DNA of 64,000 bases from Cryptomeria japonica. Taxonomy: Eukaryota; Streptophyta; Pinopsida; Cupressales; Cupressaceae. The notes below the pieces were generated by a model that was given only the letters and a program-made list of their open reading frames with translations, was not told the origin of the DNA and ran no database searches. Position 1 is the stretch's first letter; every line of letters starts with the position of its first letter. Both the position numbers and the translations under genes were made by a program. This document shows positions 11,216-20,880 of the stretch, one piece after another. The stretch is from positions 506,865,373 through 506,929,372 of the forward strand of contig NC_081415.1 in assembly GCF_030272615.1 (NCBI RefSeq). The letters run 5' to 3'.

Positions 11216-12154
11216 TTATAAAGGTTCAATGATGCCTTCCTTTCGTAACCCCAGAGGGCTTTTTCCATCATACCCGAATTTTTGTAGAATTTTGAAGCCT
11301 TTGCCATATTTCTCACATGGTAGATTGATGTGATCTTGTGTTTCCTCTTCATTGTCTCTGAAAAGCATTTGGTATAAATCTTCCTCTTCTAGTTCACCCC
11401 ATCTTTGAAAGGTAGTAGGGTCCCATTTGAGCGTCATGATGGAGATTTGCTTGTTAGGATGTGGTCTTCCATATTCTTTTGGGGAACTCATGACTTGTCG
11501 TAAGTACATGGTCTGATTCAAAGTATATTCCCCCATGCCTTTGTCCTGAAACTCGCCTTTAAGCTCACCTTGTTTTGATGTCGAAGGTATTAATGACTCT
11601 GGATCAATATATGCCGATGAAGGAACAACCTCACGATTACTGGGAATGATGGTCTCTGTCTTTGATTTCAGGTTATTGCAGTATATGAATGGATTAGGAT
11701 CGCTGTTAACTGTTACTTCCACTCCATTACGAGGAAACTTAATGCATTGGTGATATGTGGATGGAACTGCCCTCATTTCATGGATCCAAGGATGTCCTAA
11801 CAATATGTTATAAGTGAGATTTGAATCCAAGACTTGACAGACCACATCCTTCGTAACTGGCCCAACTCTGAGAGGTAAGATGACTGTACCCTTGGATGAA
11901 CGCTCTTCATCATCATATGCCTTAATGGTGATCTTGTTTGTAGAATTCACAGCTTTATCAGAATATCCCAATTGTGTGATAGTGCTTAATGTGCAAATGT
12001 TCAGACCTACCCCTCCATCTATCAGGACTCTTTTTATTCGATGTTTGTGTATGAAGGCTTCAATGTGCAATGGCGCATTATGCGGCTGACTTACAGAGGC
12101 GTCATCAGCTTCTTTGAAAGTAAGTGAATGTGGAATGGAAAGGTATCCCACCAT
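11216..12154 (-). pseudogene. E1 aspartic protease with C-terminal G-patch
   Basis: 312 codons in frame with gag and separated from it only by the TAG at 12164-12166. The retropepsin-like active-site motif reads VLIDGG (residues about 38-43), and the flap/C-terminal motif is YNILLGHPWIH (about 108-118). Near the end GKGFKILQKFGYDG and GLGF (the latter after the TAA) form a G-patch, a glycine-rich RNA-binding motif known next to protease in some retroelements. E2 keeps the same order (IDNG, LLGRPWIH, GKGLLIMQRMGYDG). Confidence 0.82.
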
Positions 12155-12163
12155 GGCTTGAAA

Positions 12164-14587
12164 CTAGTCCACGTTTAGATCAGTAGGGACAGTAGTATCT
12201 CTCAAGATTTTGTCAAGAATGGCTCTATGTGCGGGAGATATGCGTAATAGTTCAAGAATGGAGATGAGCGCGGGTGTCTTCCCTAGCTGTTCTACAAGGT
12301 CATACTCAGGTTTGGTTGATGAAGAAGTGGTGTTTTTAGTTGGAGCACCTTGCAAAGTTATTTTACCTCGGTGGGTTGTAACATGACATTCAGAGGTAGG
12401 TTCAGAAGAAGATCCAACACCTTTTAGGACAATCTTGGGTCTCTGGGTAGAATTCTCAGACGCTTTGTCCTTGATGATAATAGTAGAGACATAATTGTCC
12501 ATCGATATGTGATTGATAGTTGAATCATAGTTATAGGATGCTCTGGTATAGTTGGTTTGATCCTCTGTGGCTTTAGCTTTTCCCTTGTCATGTTTTGGGA
12601 ATGGTTCCTTAAACATCTCATGTTCTTGATTGGAGGAATGTCCCTCAATCTCAATGTCACCTCTATCAATGAGATCTTGTATGATGTTCTTCAATCGATG
12701 ACAATTTCCTATCTTATGACCCTTGCTCTTATGAAATTCACAATACTCATCATCATTCCACCAATTTGGTTTGACCTTTGGTTCATATGGCGGGAAATCT
12801 AGAATTGTGATCACCTTGTTTGCCACTAACTTCTTGAAAACTGACTCAAGTGGTTCTCCCAACGGAGTGTACTTCCTTCGTGATCTGGAAGTTGTTTGAG
12901 TATTCACTTGATTGTTTGTAGAACTTGATCCCGAAAAGATGACTTTGGGTTGCACTGTGTTAGCATCAACAACACCATCATTGACCGTGTTCTTGTTTTT
13001 ATTCCAAAATCTTGGCTTGTCTTTTCCTTTAAAGTCATCTTTGTTTTCCTTGAATATCTTGACAACTCCTTGTTCAATTAGGACCTTTTCTGTCGCTAAG
13101 CCTTTTTCAATGACGTCCTTGAAGGTGGACAAACAAGCTTTCCTTAGATCATAGCCAATGTCTTTGTTAATATTTTGTGTGAACATTTCTACCATTTGTT
13201 TTTGTGGAATTTCACAAGAGCATCTGCTGGCTAGATTTCTCCATCTTTGTAAAAATGATGCAAAAGATTCTCCCTCTTTTTGCTTGGTGTTGCACAAAGT
13301 AGTGACTGATATGTCTGTCTCTATATTGTAGGAGAAATGTTGAATAAATGTCTCTGCTAAGTCACCCCATGACTTAATTCCAGGTGGAAGTTGGGAGAAC
13401 CATTCCATAGCTTGATCACCTAAGCTTTGTGGGAATAATCTCATCAGATATGTCTCTTCTGCTGCTACCTCAATGCAAGCTATGAAAAATTGTCTTATGT
13501 GTGCCTTAGGATCCCCTTTTCCTCTATACTTATCAAATTTAGGCATCACAAAGTGTGTAGGAAAAGGAGGCATTGGAATGCTCTTGTCAAATGGATAAGG
13601 ACATATGTCTCTCACTGTGTATGTTGGCTTCGGTGTATTTATGTCCTCCATTTTCTTTTGTAAGTCCCTTATTTGTTGCTCCAAACTGCTCTTAGGTGGA
13701 GATCCACTTCTTGGACCATATCCTATGTTTGAGGTACCCATTGGAGGAGGTGCATGTTGCATGTATGGATGATATTGATCATACACATGTTCATATGGAG
13801 GAGGTCTATAGTGATGCTGCGTATATGGACCACTTGGTATAGATTCATGTTGAGGAACACCATATCTATTTTGCGCATATATACCATATTCTACAGGCAT
13901 GTCATGTTCCATTGTGTTGCCCCCAAATTTGACATGAGGTTTCCTTGTGTCCAAATTTTGAGCATGCCTTTGAACATCCAATTGTTTTGGTGGTTGATCC
14001 TTAGCATTAGTATGTGATTGAGCATATTTGTCTGCATAAGACTTCCATAATGGTCTACGAAGGTAAGTATCATTTGTTTGACCATGTGTATGTGGGACCT
14101 CTGGTTTTTGAAGCAAAGCTGATGGTGATTCTGATACCATGTGTGGTCCTCTATTTCCTCCACTATTAGGTCTCCTTTGATCCATATTGGAGTGAGGTTG
14201 TTGCAAAGGTCTATGTTCCATTATTTGAGACATGTCAAAATCATGATGTATCTTGGCTCCACTTTGTGCCATCATTTGTAAGAAGTATTGTCTATCCCTC
14301 CTCATTATTTCCTCAACCAATCGATTGAAATGGGGATTCATAATGGATTCTTCCACATCTGCTGAATGTACTGAAAAGTTGTCCACATTGTCATTGTGTG
14401 TAGCATTGTTGTTTATAGTGTCCATGTTCTCAACATTTGGAATGTTTCTATAGACATCCATGTCAGGTAATGTATTATGATCAGAATTGAAAAAGATATC
14501 ATTGTCATACTCATAAGAACTCATGTTTGCGGACTCTTGAGCCTCTTTAGTTTCTCTCCTCGATTTTTGAAGACGGGTTTCAACCAT
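12164..14587 (-). CDS. gag: E1 Gag polyprotein, full-length open frame (807 aa)
   Basis: The ATG at 14585-14587 (MVETRLQKSRRE) opens an uninterrupted 807-codon frame. The N-terminal half is Asn/His/Tyr-rich and disordered-looking. A retrotransposon Gag domain starts near residue 345 (PKFDKYRGKGDP, MRLFPQSLG, AMEWFSQLPPG, FLQRWRNLASRC). A CHHC knuckle at about 610-625 reads CEFHKSKGHKIGNC (C-x2-H-x4-H-x4-C), followed by a basic/acidic tail. Gag would form the particle and bind element RNA. It ends at TAG, after which the same frame continues directly into protease. E2 has Gln at that position, so gag and protease were probably once fused. The intact gag contrasts with the ruined pol downstream. 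Confidence 0.9.
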   Translation of the reverse strand: MVETRLQKSRRETKEAQESANMSSYEYDNDIFFNSDHNTLPDMDVYRNIPNVENMDTINNNATHNDNVDNFSVHSADVEESIMNPHFNRLVEEIMRRDRQYFLQMMAQSGAKIHHDFDMSQIMEHRPLQQPHSNMDQRRPNSGGNRGPHMVSESPSALLQKPEVPHTHGQTNDTYLRRPLWKSYADKYAQSHTNAKDQPPKQLDVQRHAQNLDTRKPHVKFGGNTMEHDMPVEYGIYAQNRYGVPQHESIPSGPYTQHHYRPPPYEHVYDQYHPYMQHAPPPMGTSNIGYGPRSGSPPKSSLEQQIRDLQKKMEDINTPKPTYTVRDICPYPFDKSIPMPPFPTHFVMPKFDKYRGKGDPKAHIRQFFIACIEVAAEETYLMRLFPQSLGDQAMEWFSQLPPGIKSWGDLAETFIQHFSYNIETDISVTTLCNTKQKEGESFASFLQRWRNLASRCSCEIPQKQMVEMFTQNINKDIGYDLRKACLSTFKDVIEKGLATEKVLIEQGVVKIFKENKDDFKGKDKPRFWNKNKNTVNDGVVDANTVQPKVIFSGSSSTNNQVNTQTTSRSRRKYTPLGEPLESVFKKLVANKVITILDFPPYEPKVKPNWWNDDEYCEFHKSKGHKIGNCHRLKNIIQDLIDRGDIEIEGHSSNQEHEMFKEPFPKHDKGKAKATEDQTNYTRASYNYDSTINHISMDNYVSTIIIKDKASENSTQRPKIVLKGVGSSSEPTSECHVTTHRGKITLQGAPTKNTTSSSTKPEYDLVEQLGKTPALISILELLRISPAHRAILDKILRDTTVPTDLNVD

Positions 14588-15041
14588 GAACTAGGTATTG
14601 ACCAAGATGTGTGAGACTAGATGAAAAATGGAAAGAGTATGGAAGACCAAGAGTTGAATGGAATGTAAATGAGTTTGAAGTGTACTTGCAATGTCCAAAG
14701 TGTAAGACCAAGTATGTATGTAGTAGAGTAGGTGTGACTTCCAAAGAGAGGATAGTTTCTCTTGATGAGGTAAGTTGACCTTGACTCTAAGTAAAACCAA
14801 ATGAGACCCAAAGGTAAGAAACCTTGATGAGGGACCACTTAGCGAAGTGTTGTTGTATGTAGTGTGTTGACAAAGTATGATGAGGACAAGAAAGTGACCT
14901 TTTGACTCAAGTTTAGACAATTGTGAATGTAAAGTAAGATGTGAAGCAATGATAGACTTTGTGAGACCCAAGGACAGGTTGACTGCTAAATGAAACCCTG
15001 GAGAAATGACCTAGGAAGCTCAAGAATTCCAAAACTAACTG

Positions 15042-15300
15042 TGTTTGCTTGCTGGACTGTAACAGTTTTTCAATTCTGGACACAGACGCGCCTGTATACT
15101 TCACAGACGCGGTTTCCCGATATAGACACGATTTTGTTTAACACAGACGCGCTTCTGAGATTTTCTTGTTTTATGTTTGCTAGACTGTAACAGTTTTTCA
15201 ATTCTGGACACAGACGTGCCTGTATACTTCACAGACGTGATTTCCCGACACAGGTGCTTCTCTATATAACACAGATGCGCTTATGAGATTTTTTGTTTGA
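15042..15300. repeat. Tandem duplication of about 130 bp in the E1 leader
   Basis: Copy 1 (15042-15173) and copy 2 (15174-15300) both run from TGTTTGCT through CTGTAACAGTTTTTCAATTC to GAGATTTT. Each contains four ACACAGACGCG-type motifs at about 20-bp spacing. The second copy shows more CpG decay (ACAGACGTG, ACAGATGCG). Confidence 0.85.
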
Positions 15301-15395
15301 CAAATGCAATGTTGACTATTGGAACACAGACACGATTCTGTCCTTCACAGACGCGGCTAGACAACACAAACGCTATTATGCCAGACACAGACGCA
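15081..15395. repeat. Leader array 1 of CACAGACGCG motifs, about 20-bp period
   Basis: Motifs start near 15081, 15102, 15122, 15142, 15209, 15230, 15249, 15270, 15325, 15346, 15365 and 15386. They are the reverse complement of the array at 4306-4512. Confidence 0.85.
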
Positions 15396-16622
15396 TTTCT
15401 GCAAATTTTGTGCAATTTTTCCAATCTATGAAGTTGTTTTGTTGTGACCAAATCTGACTGTTTGACTGATTTTCGTGACAAGAGGACACAGTGTTGATGA
15501 AGACCCAATGTTTGCAAGTGTCTAGACTCAAAATGACTCCAAGAAAAGTGTGTTGTTTGATGTAAAAATGTTTTGCATACACTTGAAGACACAAAAGACA
15601 CAATGTTTTTTCTGTTTGGTCTTGAATGTTTTGAATGTTTAAAATAAGTCAAGCACAATTCTTATGGCTGGCCAAGACAATAGTTGTTGATCCCACATGG
15701 GGTTTTATCCCCGAGGCTACGCTATTCAGAGCGGATACTTAGATGCTTGACCTCACTGGCTCCACCCTTGGCACTCACTTCTCGGGTCAGCCAAGCATCA
15801 GTCCCCACGAAAACTCCCCGTGGTGAACTTTGTATCTCTACTAAGAACCGTATGTGTGTGGGCCGCTACCAGAGGTCTGACCTCCTGCCCCAACAACTAG
15901 AAGGATTTGGGCTTCTAAAACAAAAAGGTGCTAGTAAGGGCATCCACTTGTGTGGCCATACATGCGGCACTTTTAGCTCTGTAAATACAGAAGGCTCCCA
16001 GCCGGTAGGGGTTACGCCCTACAAATGATCAAATAAATTTGATCAAATGGGTTTATGGGGAGACACAGTGTTGATATGAACTAATCAGCACACGTTATTC
16101 ATAGTTTTCACCATGAATACATTTATTTATAGTGATTTGAAAGAAGATGGCTTTTCTTTTGCTACCACTTGGGTCGTTCTCTTCTCACTGGTAGTCCTAA
16201 TGACCACACGGGAAGACAGGCCCTCTAAAGATTAAACAAAAAGAGCCTATTGCTCAAGACACAAAAGACAATGATTCAATTTTAGTGCACCAATGGAAGT
16301 GTTTGCTAGTCTATGAAAACAAGGCACACAATAAAAATCTAAAAACCCTCGCCAAGGACCTGCACCAAAGATTTGTTAGTAGTTTGGGTTGTTTCAAATG
16401 ATCACCCCTTCCTGCAAGCACACAAGTTAGGTAAATTTTAAAACCCAAAAGACTTTGTGAAAATAGGGGCCTTCAACCAAACGATTTTGCTTCCAAGACA
16501 AGCTGCACCCATTTTGTTAGCTAGATCTGAAAATGTTAGTCCAAAAATAAACCAGATCTGAAACCTTAAATGCAAAATCCGAAACTGAATCAATAAAACT
16601 TCAAAATTTTGAAACAGGCGAT

Positions 16623-16861
16623 ACACGGACGCGGTTACCCTCGACACAGATGCAACTCTGCGACACAAATGTGGTTCTGCGAGACACAGACGTGGATATA
16701 AACCACAGATGCACTTCCTAGACATAGACGTGGATAAAAATGACACAGACGCGCCTTTCAGAAACCTGCAAAATAAAATTTTGTCGAAAACACGGACATG
16801 ATTCCAGATGTCGCAGACGCGCCAGAAAATAAAAAACGTGATCCGAAATTATGCAGACGCG
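16623..16861. repeat. Leader array 2 of CACAGACGCG motifs, about 20-bp period, next to the PBS
   Basis: Motifs start near 16623, 16645, 16665, 16686, 16705, 16724 and 16744, with further copies near 16789, 16813 and 16853. Many show CG-to-TG or CG-to-CA decay. The E2 leader has a differently sequenced array at the same place relative to its PBS. Confidence 0.8.
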
Positions 16862-16950
16862 AATATGTCAAAAATGTTGTCGGAAATGCCAGATCTGCAA
16901 CTTCAAACACAAAATCTGCAACCAAAGGTTAAATGCAAAAGGGACAAGAG

Positions 16951-16967
16951 TCCCACCGGGCGTGCCA
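16951..16967 (-). other. Primer-binding site of E1
   Basis: On the minus strand TGGCACGCCCGGTGGGA starts three bases after the end of the 5' LTR. The leading TGG pairs with a tRNA CCA end. I do not assign the tRNA. Confidence 0.75.
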
Positions 16968-16970
16968 AAA

Positions 16971-17732
16971 TGTATATGGTGAAAATGGATAACAATAATA
17001 ACAATATTGAAAGGCTAAATGAATTCAACCACAAAACCCTAGCCTAACAATCAACAAAGATCCACCATAACATATGAAGATTACCTAAGGCAATGCAAAT
17101 CACATGAAATCACAAAGATTATACCATCACATGTCCAATAGGGTTTTGATCTCCATTCTTCCTATCTCCATTGATCTTGCTTGATATATTTGCTCTCAGA
17201 TTTTATATGCACAAGAGCTCAACAAAGAATGGAATGTGGCTGCAAGTAGGATCGTAGTGTAGTCAATTGATCAAGTAGTTAGCTCATTAGGGTTTGATAA
17301 TGAAGGAAGCATCTCCTTATATAGAAGACACTAAATGAAATGGAGGGACAAGATTGAGAGGTGTAAAAGGAGGTCGGCTATGATTAGAGGGTAGGTAAAA
17401 GAAATAATAAAATAATGAGAGGGGTAGGTAGTGTATGAATTAAGAAATGAATGACATGTGTCATAGGTAGAAAAGGCTAATGAATTAATTAAATAAATAA
17501 ATAAATATTTATTTAATTAATAGAAGAAGTGGGATTTCTTATTTATTTAATTTAGGAAAAGGATAATTTAAATAAATAAATGTATTTATTTAAATGAGAA
17601 ATAAGGCTAGAAGAGGATAAATGAATTAATTAAATAAATAAAGATTTATTTAATTAATAGAAGAATTAAGCTTAGATAATTAAATAAATAAAATATTTAT
17701 TTAATTAGACTGGACAATTTTAGGTGTCTACA
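16971..17732 (-). repeat. E1 5' LTR
   Basis: 762 bp matching 3005-3776 with about 8 base differences, a 4-bp AAAT length difference, and one hairpin where an arm and loop appear inverted (17536-17552). Confidence 0.95.
17318..17325 (-). promoter_or_regulatory. TATA-like box of the E1 5' LTR
   Basis: Minus strand CTATATAA followed by GGAG, inside the LTR and about 345 bp from its 3' end. The other LTR has the same box at 3351-3358. Confidence 0.5.
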
Positions 17733-17737
17733 CAGCT
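17733..17737. repeat. Target-site duplication of E1, right copy (CAGCT)
   Basis: Directly follows the CA end of the LTR and equals 3000-3004. Confidence 0.93.
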
Positions 17738-18840
17738 TATGTGTAAAACCGTTTGAGGTACATGCTGTTGATCGGATCTGCTAGTGGTTCTCCTTCTGAA
17801 GTAGCCAACTGATATGCCCTGAACCCAAATACAGCAGTGAGAACATATGGTCCTAGCCAATTTGATTCAAACTTTCCCTGATGTTCTCGGTTGGGCTGGT
17901 TATGAGGATTTTCTCGAAGAACAAGATCACCCACCTCGAAGGTATGAGGCTTAACTCGATGATTGTAGCTTCGGCTCATGTGCTGCTGATAGGCTTTGAG
18001 GTGGTTGTATGCAACTTGTCACTTCTCATCAAGTAGCTCTAAGTCCTGAAGGCGTGAGACTCTGTATGCTTCATCATCTATCAGATTATGCAAGGAAACC
18101 CGTAGTGATGGTATCTCGACCTCAATAGGTAGAATAGCTTCGACATCATAGACCAATGAGTAGGGAGTTGCGCTTGTAGGGGTTCAAATGCTAGTTCGAT
18201 AGGCCCATAGTGCTGGATTCAATTAAACATGCCAATCACGATTGGCATCATTGACTATCTTCTTTAGGATCCACAATATGTTTTTATTCGATGCTTCGGC
18301 CTAACCATTGCCTTGTGGGTAATAAGGAGTGGAAAAGCGGTGTTGGATGTGAAATTTCTCACAGAGTTCGCGGACATCTTGATTTTTGAAAGGAAGACCG
18401 TTATCTGTGATGATGGACATGGGGACACCATACAGGCAGATGATGTAATTGAGGATGAATGAGGCGATCTGCTTGCCGGTAACTTGGGTAAGTTGAACAA
18501 CTTCGATCCACTTTGTGAAATATTCGGTGGCGGTAATAATGAATTTGTGGCTGTTAGATGAAGATGGATGGATTTTACCCACAAGGTCAAGGCCCCATTG
18601 ACAAAAAGGCCATGGTGTTGTGATTGGTTGCAATTCCTATGTCGGTGCATGTATCAGGTCTCCATGAACTTGGCATTTCTTGCACTTCCTGACAAAGTAG
18701 TAGGAGTCTTTTTCCATAGATGGCCAATAGTATCCATTGCGCAGGAGTTTCTTGGCTAGTGACGGACCACTTGAGCAAGTCCCACAAATTCCTTCATGTA
18801 TCTCTTCCAAGGCCTTTGTTATCTCATCTTGTTCCAGACA
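17737..18840 (-). pseudogene. E2 integrase, decayed
   Basis: The zinc-domain pattern EIHEGICG and CKKCQ is followed by a stop TAG at 18637-18639, the same place as the E1 TAA. The core has GLDLVGKIHP, SIITDNGLPF and AEASNK, so the D, D and E are present. The C-terminal part has WLGPY and ends MYLKRFYT. Further stops occur (for example just before AEASNK and in the C-terminal part). The last codons sit against the E1 insertion. Similarity to E1 integrase is high throughout, so the two are members of one family. Confidence 0.88.
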
Positions 18841-20090
18841 TCAAAGAAGAGTACCATCAAGACTGCATCGGTATAGGGTTTCAACAATAATGGTATATCA
18901 AGCGGTTTGGCGAATGAAGGTTTTTTGTTGGTTATTTGATTGGTCGGGAGGGAGTGTGTGATCACGAAGATTGGTGTAGAAGTCACCGTACCATGGGGAT
19001 TTGGAACCGACAAGGTGACATATCATCTTGGATTTGAGGATATCATAAGCAGGGATCCAAAGCTGTTCTACCAAGAACTCGTAGCGTGTTGAATTCTGTG
19101 GAAGATCTATGAGAGATGCGATGGTAGCCATAGTGTCAGCAGCTCGATTCTGATCTCTTGGTATCTGTTCAAAGGTAATTGTAGTAAATGATGCCTTTAG
19201 ATTGTCCACCATTTGCTTATATGGCATGAGTTTATCATCCTTGGTCTGATATTCATCTGTTGCTTGTCGAATGACCAGTTGTGAGTCGCCATATACTTGT
19301 AATTCTTGTAATTTCCATTGTACGGCTAGCCTGAGTCCTGTGATCAAGGCCTCATACTCGACTATGTTATTGGTGCATGGAAATGTGAGCCTGTAAGACT
19401 TCGAGATGCTGTCACCTTGAGGTGTGATGAATAGAATGCCTACCCCCGAGCCATGCCTAGTGTATGAACCATCAAAGTATAGTTTCCATGGTTGTGTTGT
19501 TGTGATCATGAATATCTCTTCATCTGGAAAATTGGAAATGAGAGGATGATCGCCGATGAGTGGTGCATCGACCAACTAATCTGCAATAACTTGACCTTTG
19601 ATAGCTTTACGGTCGACATACTCGATGTCAAATTCACTTAGAATCATCACCCATTTGGCCAAGCAGCCTGTCAATGCTGCTTTGCTGAGTAAATACTTGA
19701 GTGGATCAATCTTTGCAATGAGTTGTACCTTGTGTGTTAACAGATAGTGCCTCAATTTAGTGGCTGCCAAGATTACTGCTAGGCAAGCTCGCTCAATAGG
19801 TGTGTAATTAAGTTCATAGCCAACTAGTGTGTGAGAAATGTACTAAACCGCACACTCTTTCCCTTCTGCATTATGTTGTGCCAATAGTACTCCCAATGTT
19901 GTACTTGTTGCTAAGATATAGAGTAATAACGGTCTACTTGGATCTGGTGAGATCAGCAATGGTGTATTCATAAGATAGTCTTTAAGCATTTGGAATGCTT
20001 GCTGGCATTTGGCGTCCCACTGAAAGCGGATGTTCTTGTGTAACAGGTGTGTAAAAGGATGACACTTATCTGCCAATTGTGCAATGAATC
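18840..20090 (-). pseudogene. E2 RNase H pair (gypsy type plus archaeal type)
   Basis: The first RNase H runs from about 20076 to 19600 (LLLYILATSTTLGVLLAQHN, LAKWVMILSEFDIEYV). The second at 19575-18898 has LYFDGS, NIVEYEAL, VYGDSQLV and NRAADTMA, so the four acidic positions remain, though IAEYEAL has become IVEYEAL. Stops interrupt both parts. Confidence 0.86.
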
Positions 20091-20880
20091 TTCAGATGGA
20101 TTGTAGCCGTCCTTGTAATGTCCTTAGCTGACTGATGTTCTTTGGTGGTGGCATCTCCATGATTTCTTTTACCTTTGTTGGGTCAACCTCAATACCTTTG
20201 CTTGAGACAATGTAGCCTAGAAGCTTCCTGGAGGTTACTCCAAAGATACATTTCTTTGGGTTGAGTCGAACATGATATTGTTCCAGTCTATCAAATATTT
20301 TATATAATATGTTGAGATGACCTTCTCTAGTGTGTGATTTTGCTAGTAAGTCATCAACATAATCTTCCATCATAGTATGCATCATGTCATGGAAGATGGT
20401 GGTCATTGCTCATTGATAGGTCGCTCCTGCATTCTTTAGACCAAAAGGCATTACATTCCAGCAATATGTGCCCCATGGACATGTGAAGGCCGTCTTATGT
20501 TGGTCCTCTGGTGCGATCTTTATTTGATTATATCCTGAAAAGCCATCCATGAGTGAAAGCATGGCATGTCCTGCTGTTAGGTCTACTATGATGTCGATAT
20601 TTGGTAGGGGGAAGTCATCCTTAGGACATGCCTTATTTAGATCTCTGAAGTCAGTACAAATGCGGATGCCCCCTTTTGGTTTGCCGATAGGCACAATGTT
20701 GGAGATCCAATCTACATAATCAATTGGTCTAATGAAACCAACATCTAGGAGTTTCTTGAGTTCTGTTTTGACTAGCACTGCAATTTGAGGATGCATCTTA
20801 CGGAGCTTCTGCTTGACCTATTTGGCTCCTTCTGCTACTGTGAGGCGATGCATGACTAAATCAAGATAAGGTCCAGGCAT
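20090..20880 (-). pseudogene. E2 reverse transcriptase, decayed
   Basis: It reads RICTDFRDLNKACPKD, LSLMDGFSGYNQIKIAPED, MPFGLKNAGATYQ and MEDYVDDLLA in one frame (20796-20410 and 20406-20092). A TGA breaks it where E1 has Arg (ATYQRAM in E1), and another lies at LQSI-stop-RF, both consistent with CGA to TGA. The catalytic Asp residues remain. Confidence 0.9.

Larger units (their letters stand above)
14588..16950 (-). other. E1 5' leader (2.4 kb) between PBS and gag
   Basis: No convincing gene. It contains two blocks of ACACAGACGCG motifs (on plus). It also has a GC-richer, probably structured stretch at 15690-16030 (for example GGGGTTTTATCCCC). That stretch has a loosely similar counterpart in the E2 leader at 26620-26740 (CCCAAGGCTAC). 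A leader open frame just upstream of gag (14971-14591, 126 codons) has no domain. Confidence 0.6.
3005..17732 (-). mobile_element. E1: young Tat-type Ty3/gypsy retrotransposon with antisense PMD remnant, inserted in E2
   Basis: This is a complete 14.7-kb element with LTRs at 3005-3776 and 16971-17732, a PBS (16951-16967), a PPT (3777-3790) and a perfect 5-bp target duplication. On the minus strand the order is leader, gag, protease plus G-patch, acidic linker, RT, RNase H, second (archaeal-type) RNase H, integrase, then 3.3 kb of 3' DNA with a plant-mobile-domain fragment on the opposite strand. By eye the two LTRs differ at about 8 base positions plus two small length or inversion changes, about 1 percent. 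Despite this youth, pol carries at least eight stops and one frameshift, whereas gag is open. Confidence 0.95.

Noticed and set aside
15684-16028. 114-codon plus-strand frame in the E1 leader
   Set aside because: It lies antisense in the GC-richer leader, shows no domain and has no open counterpart in the E2 leader.
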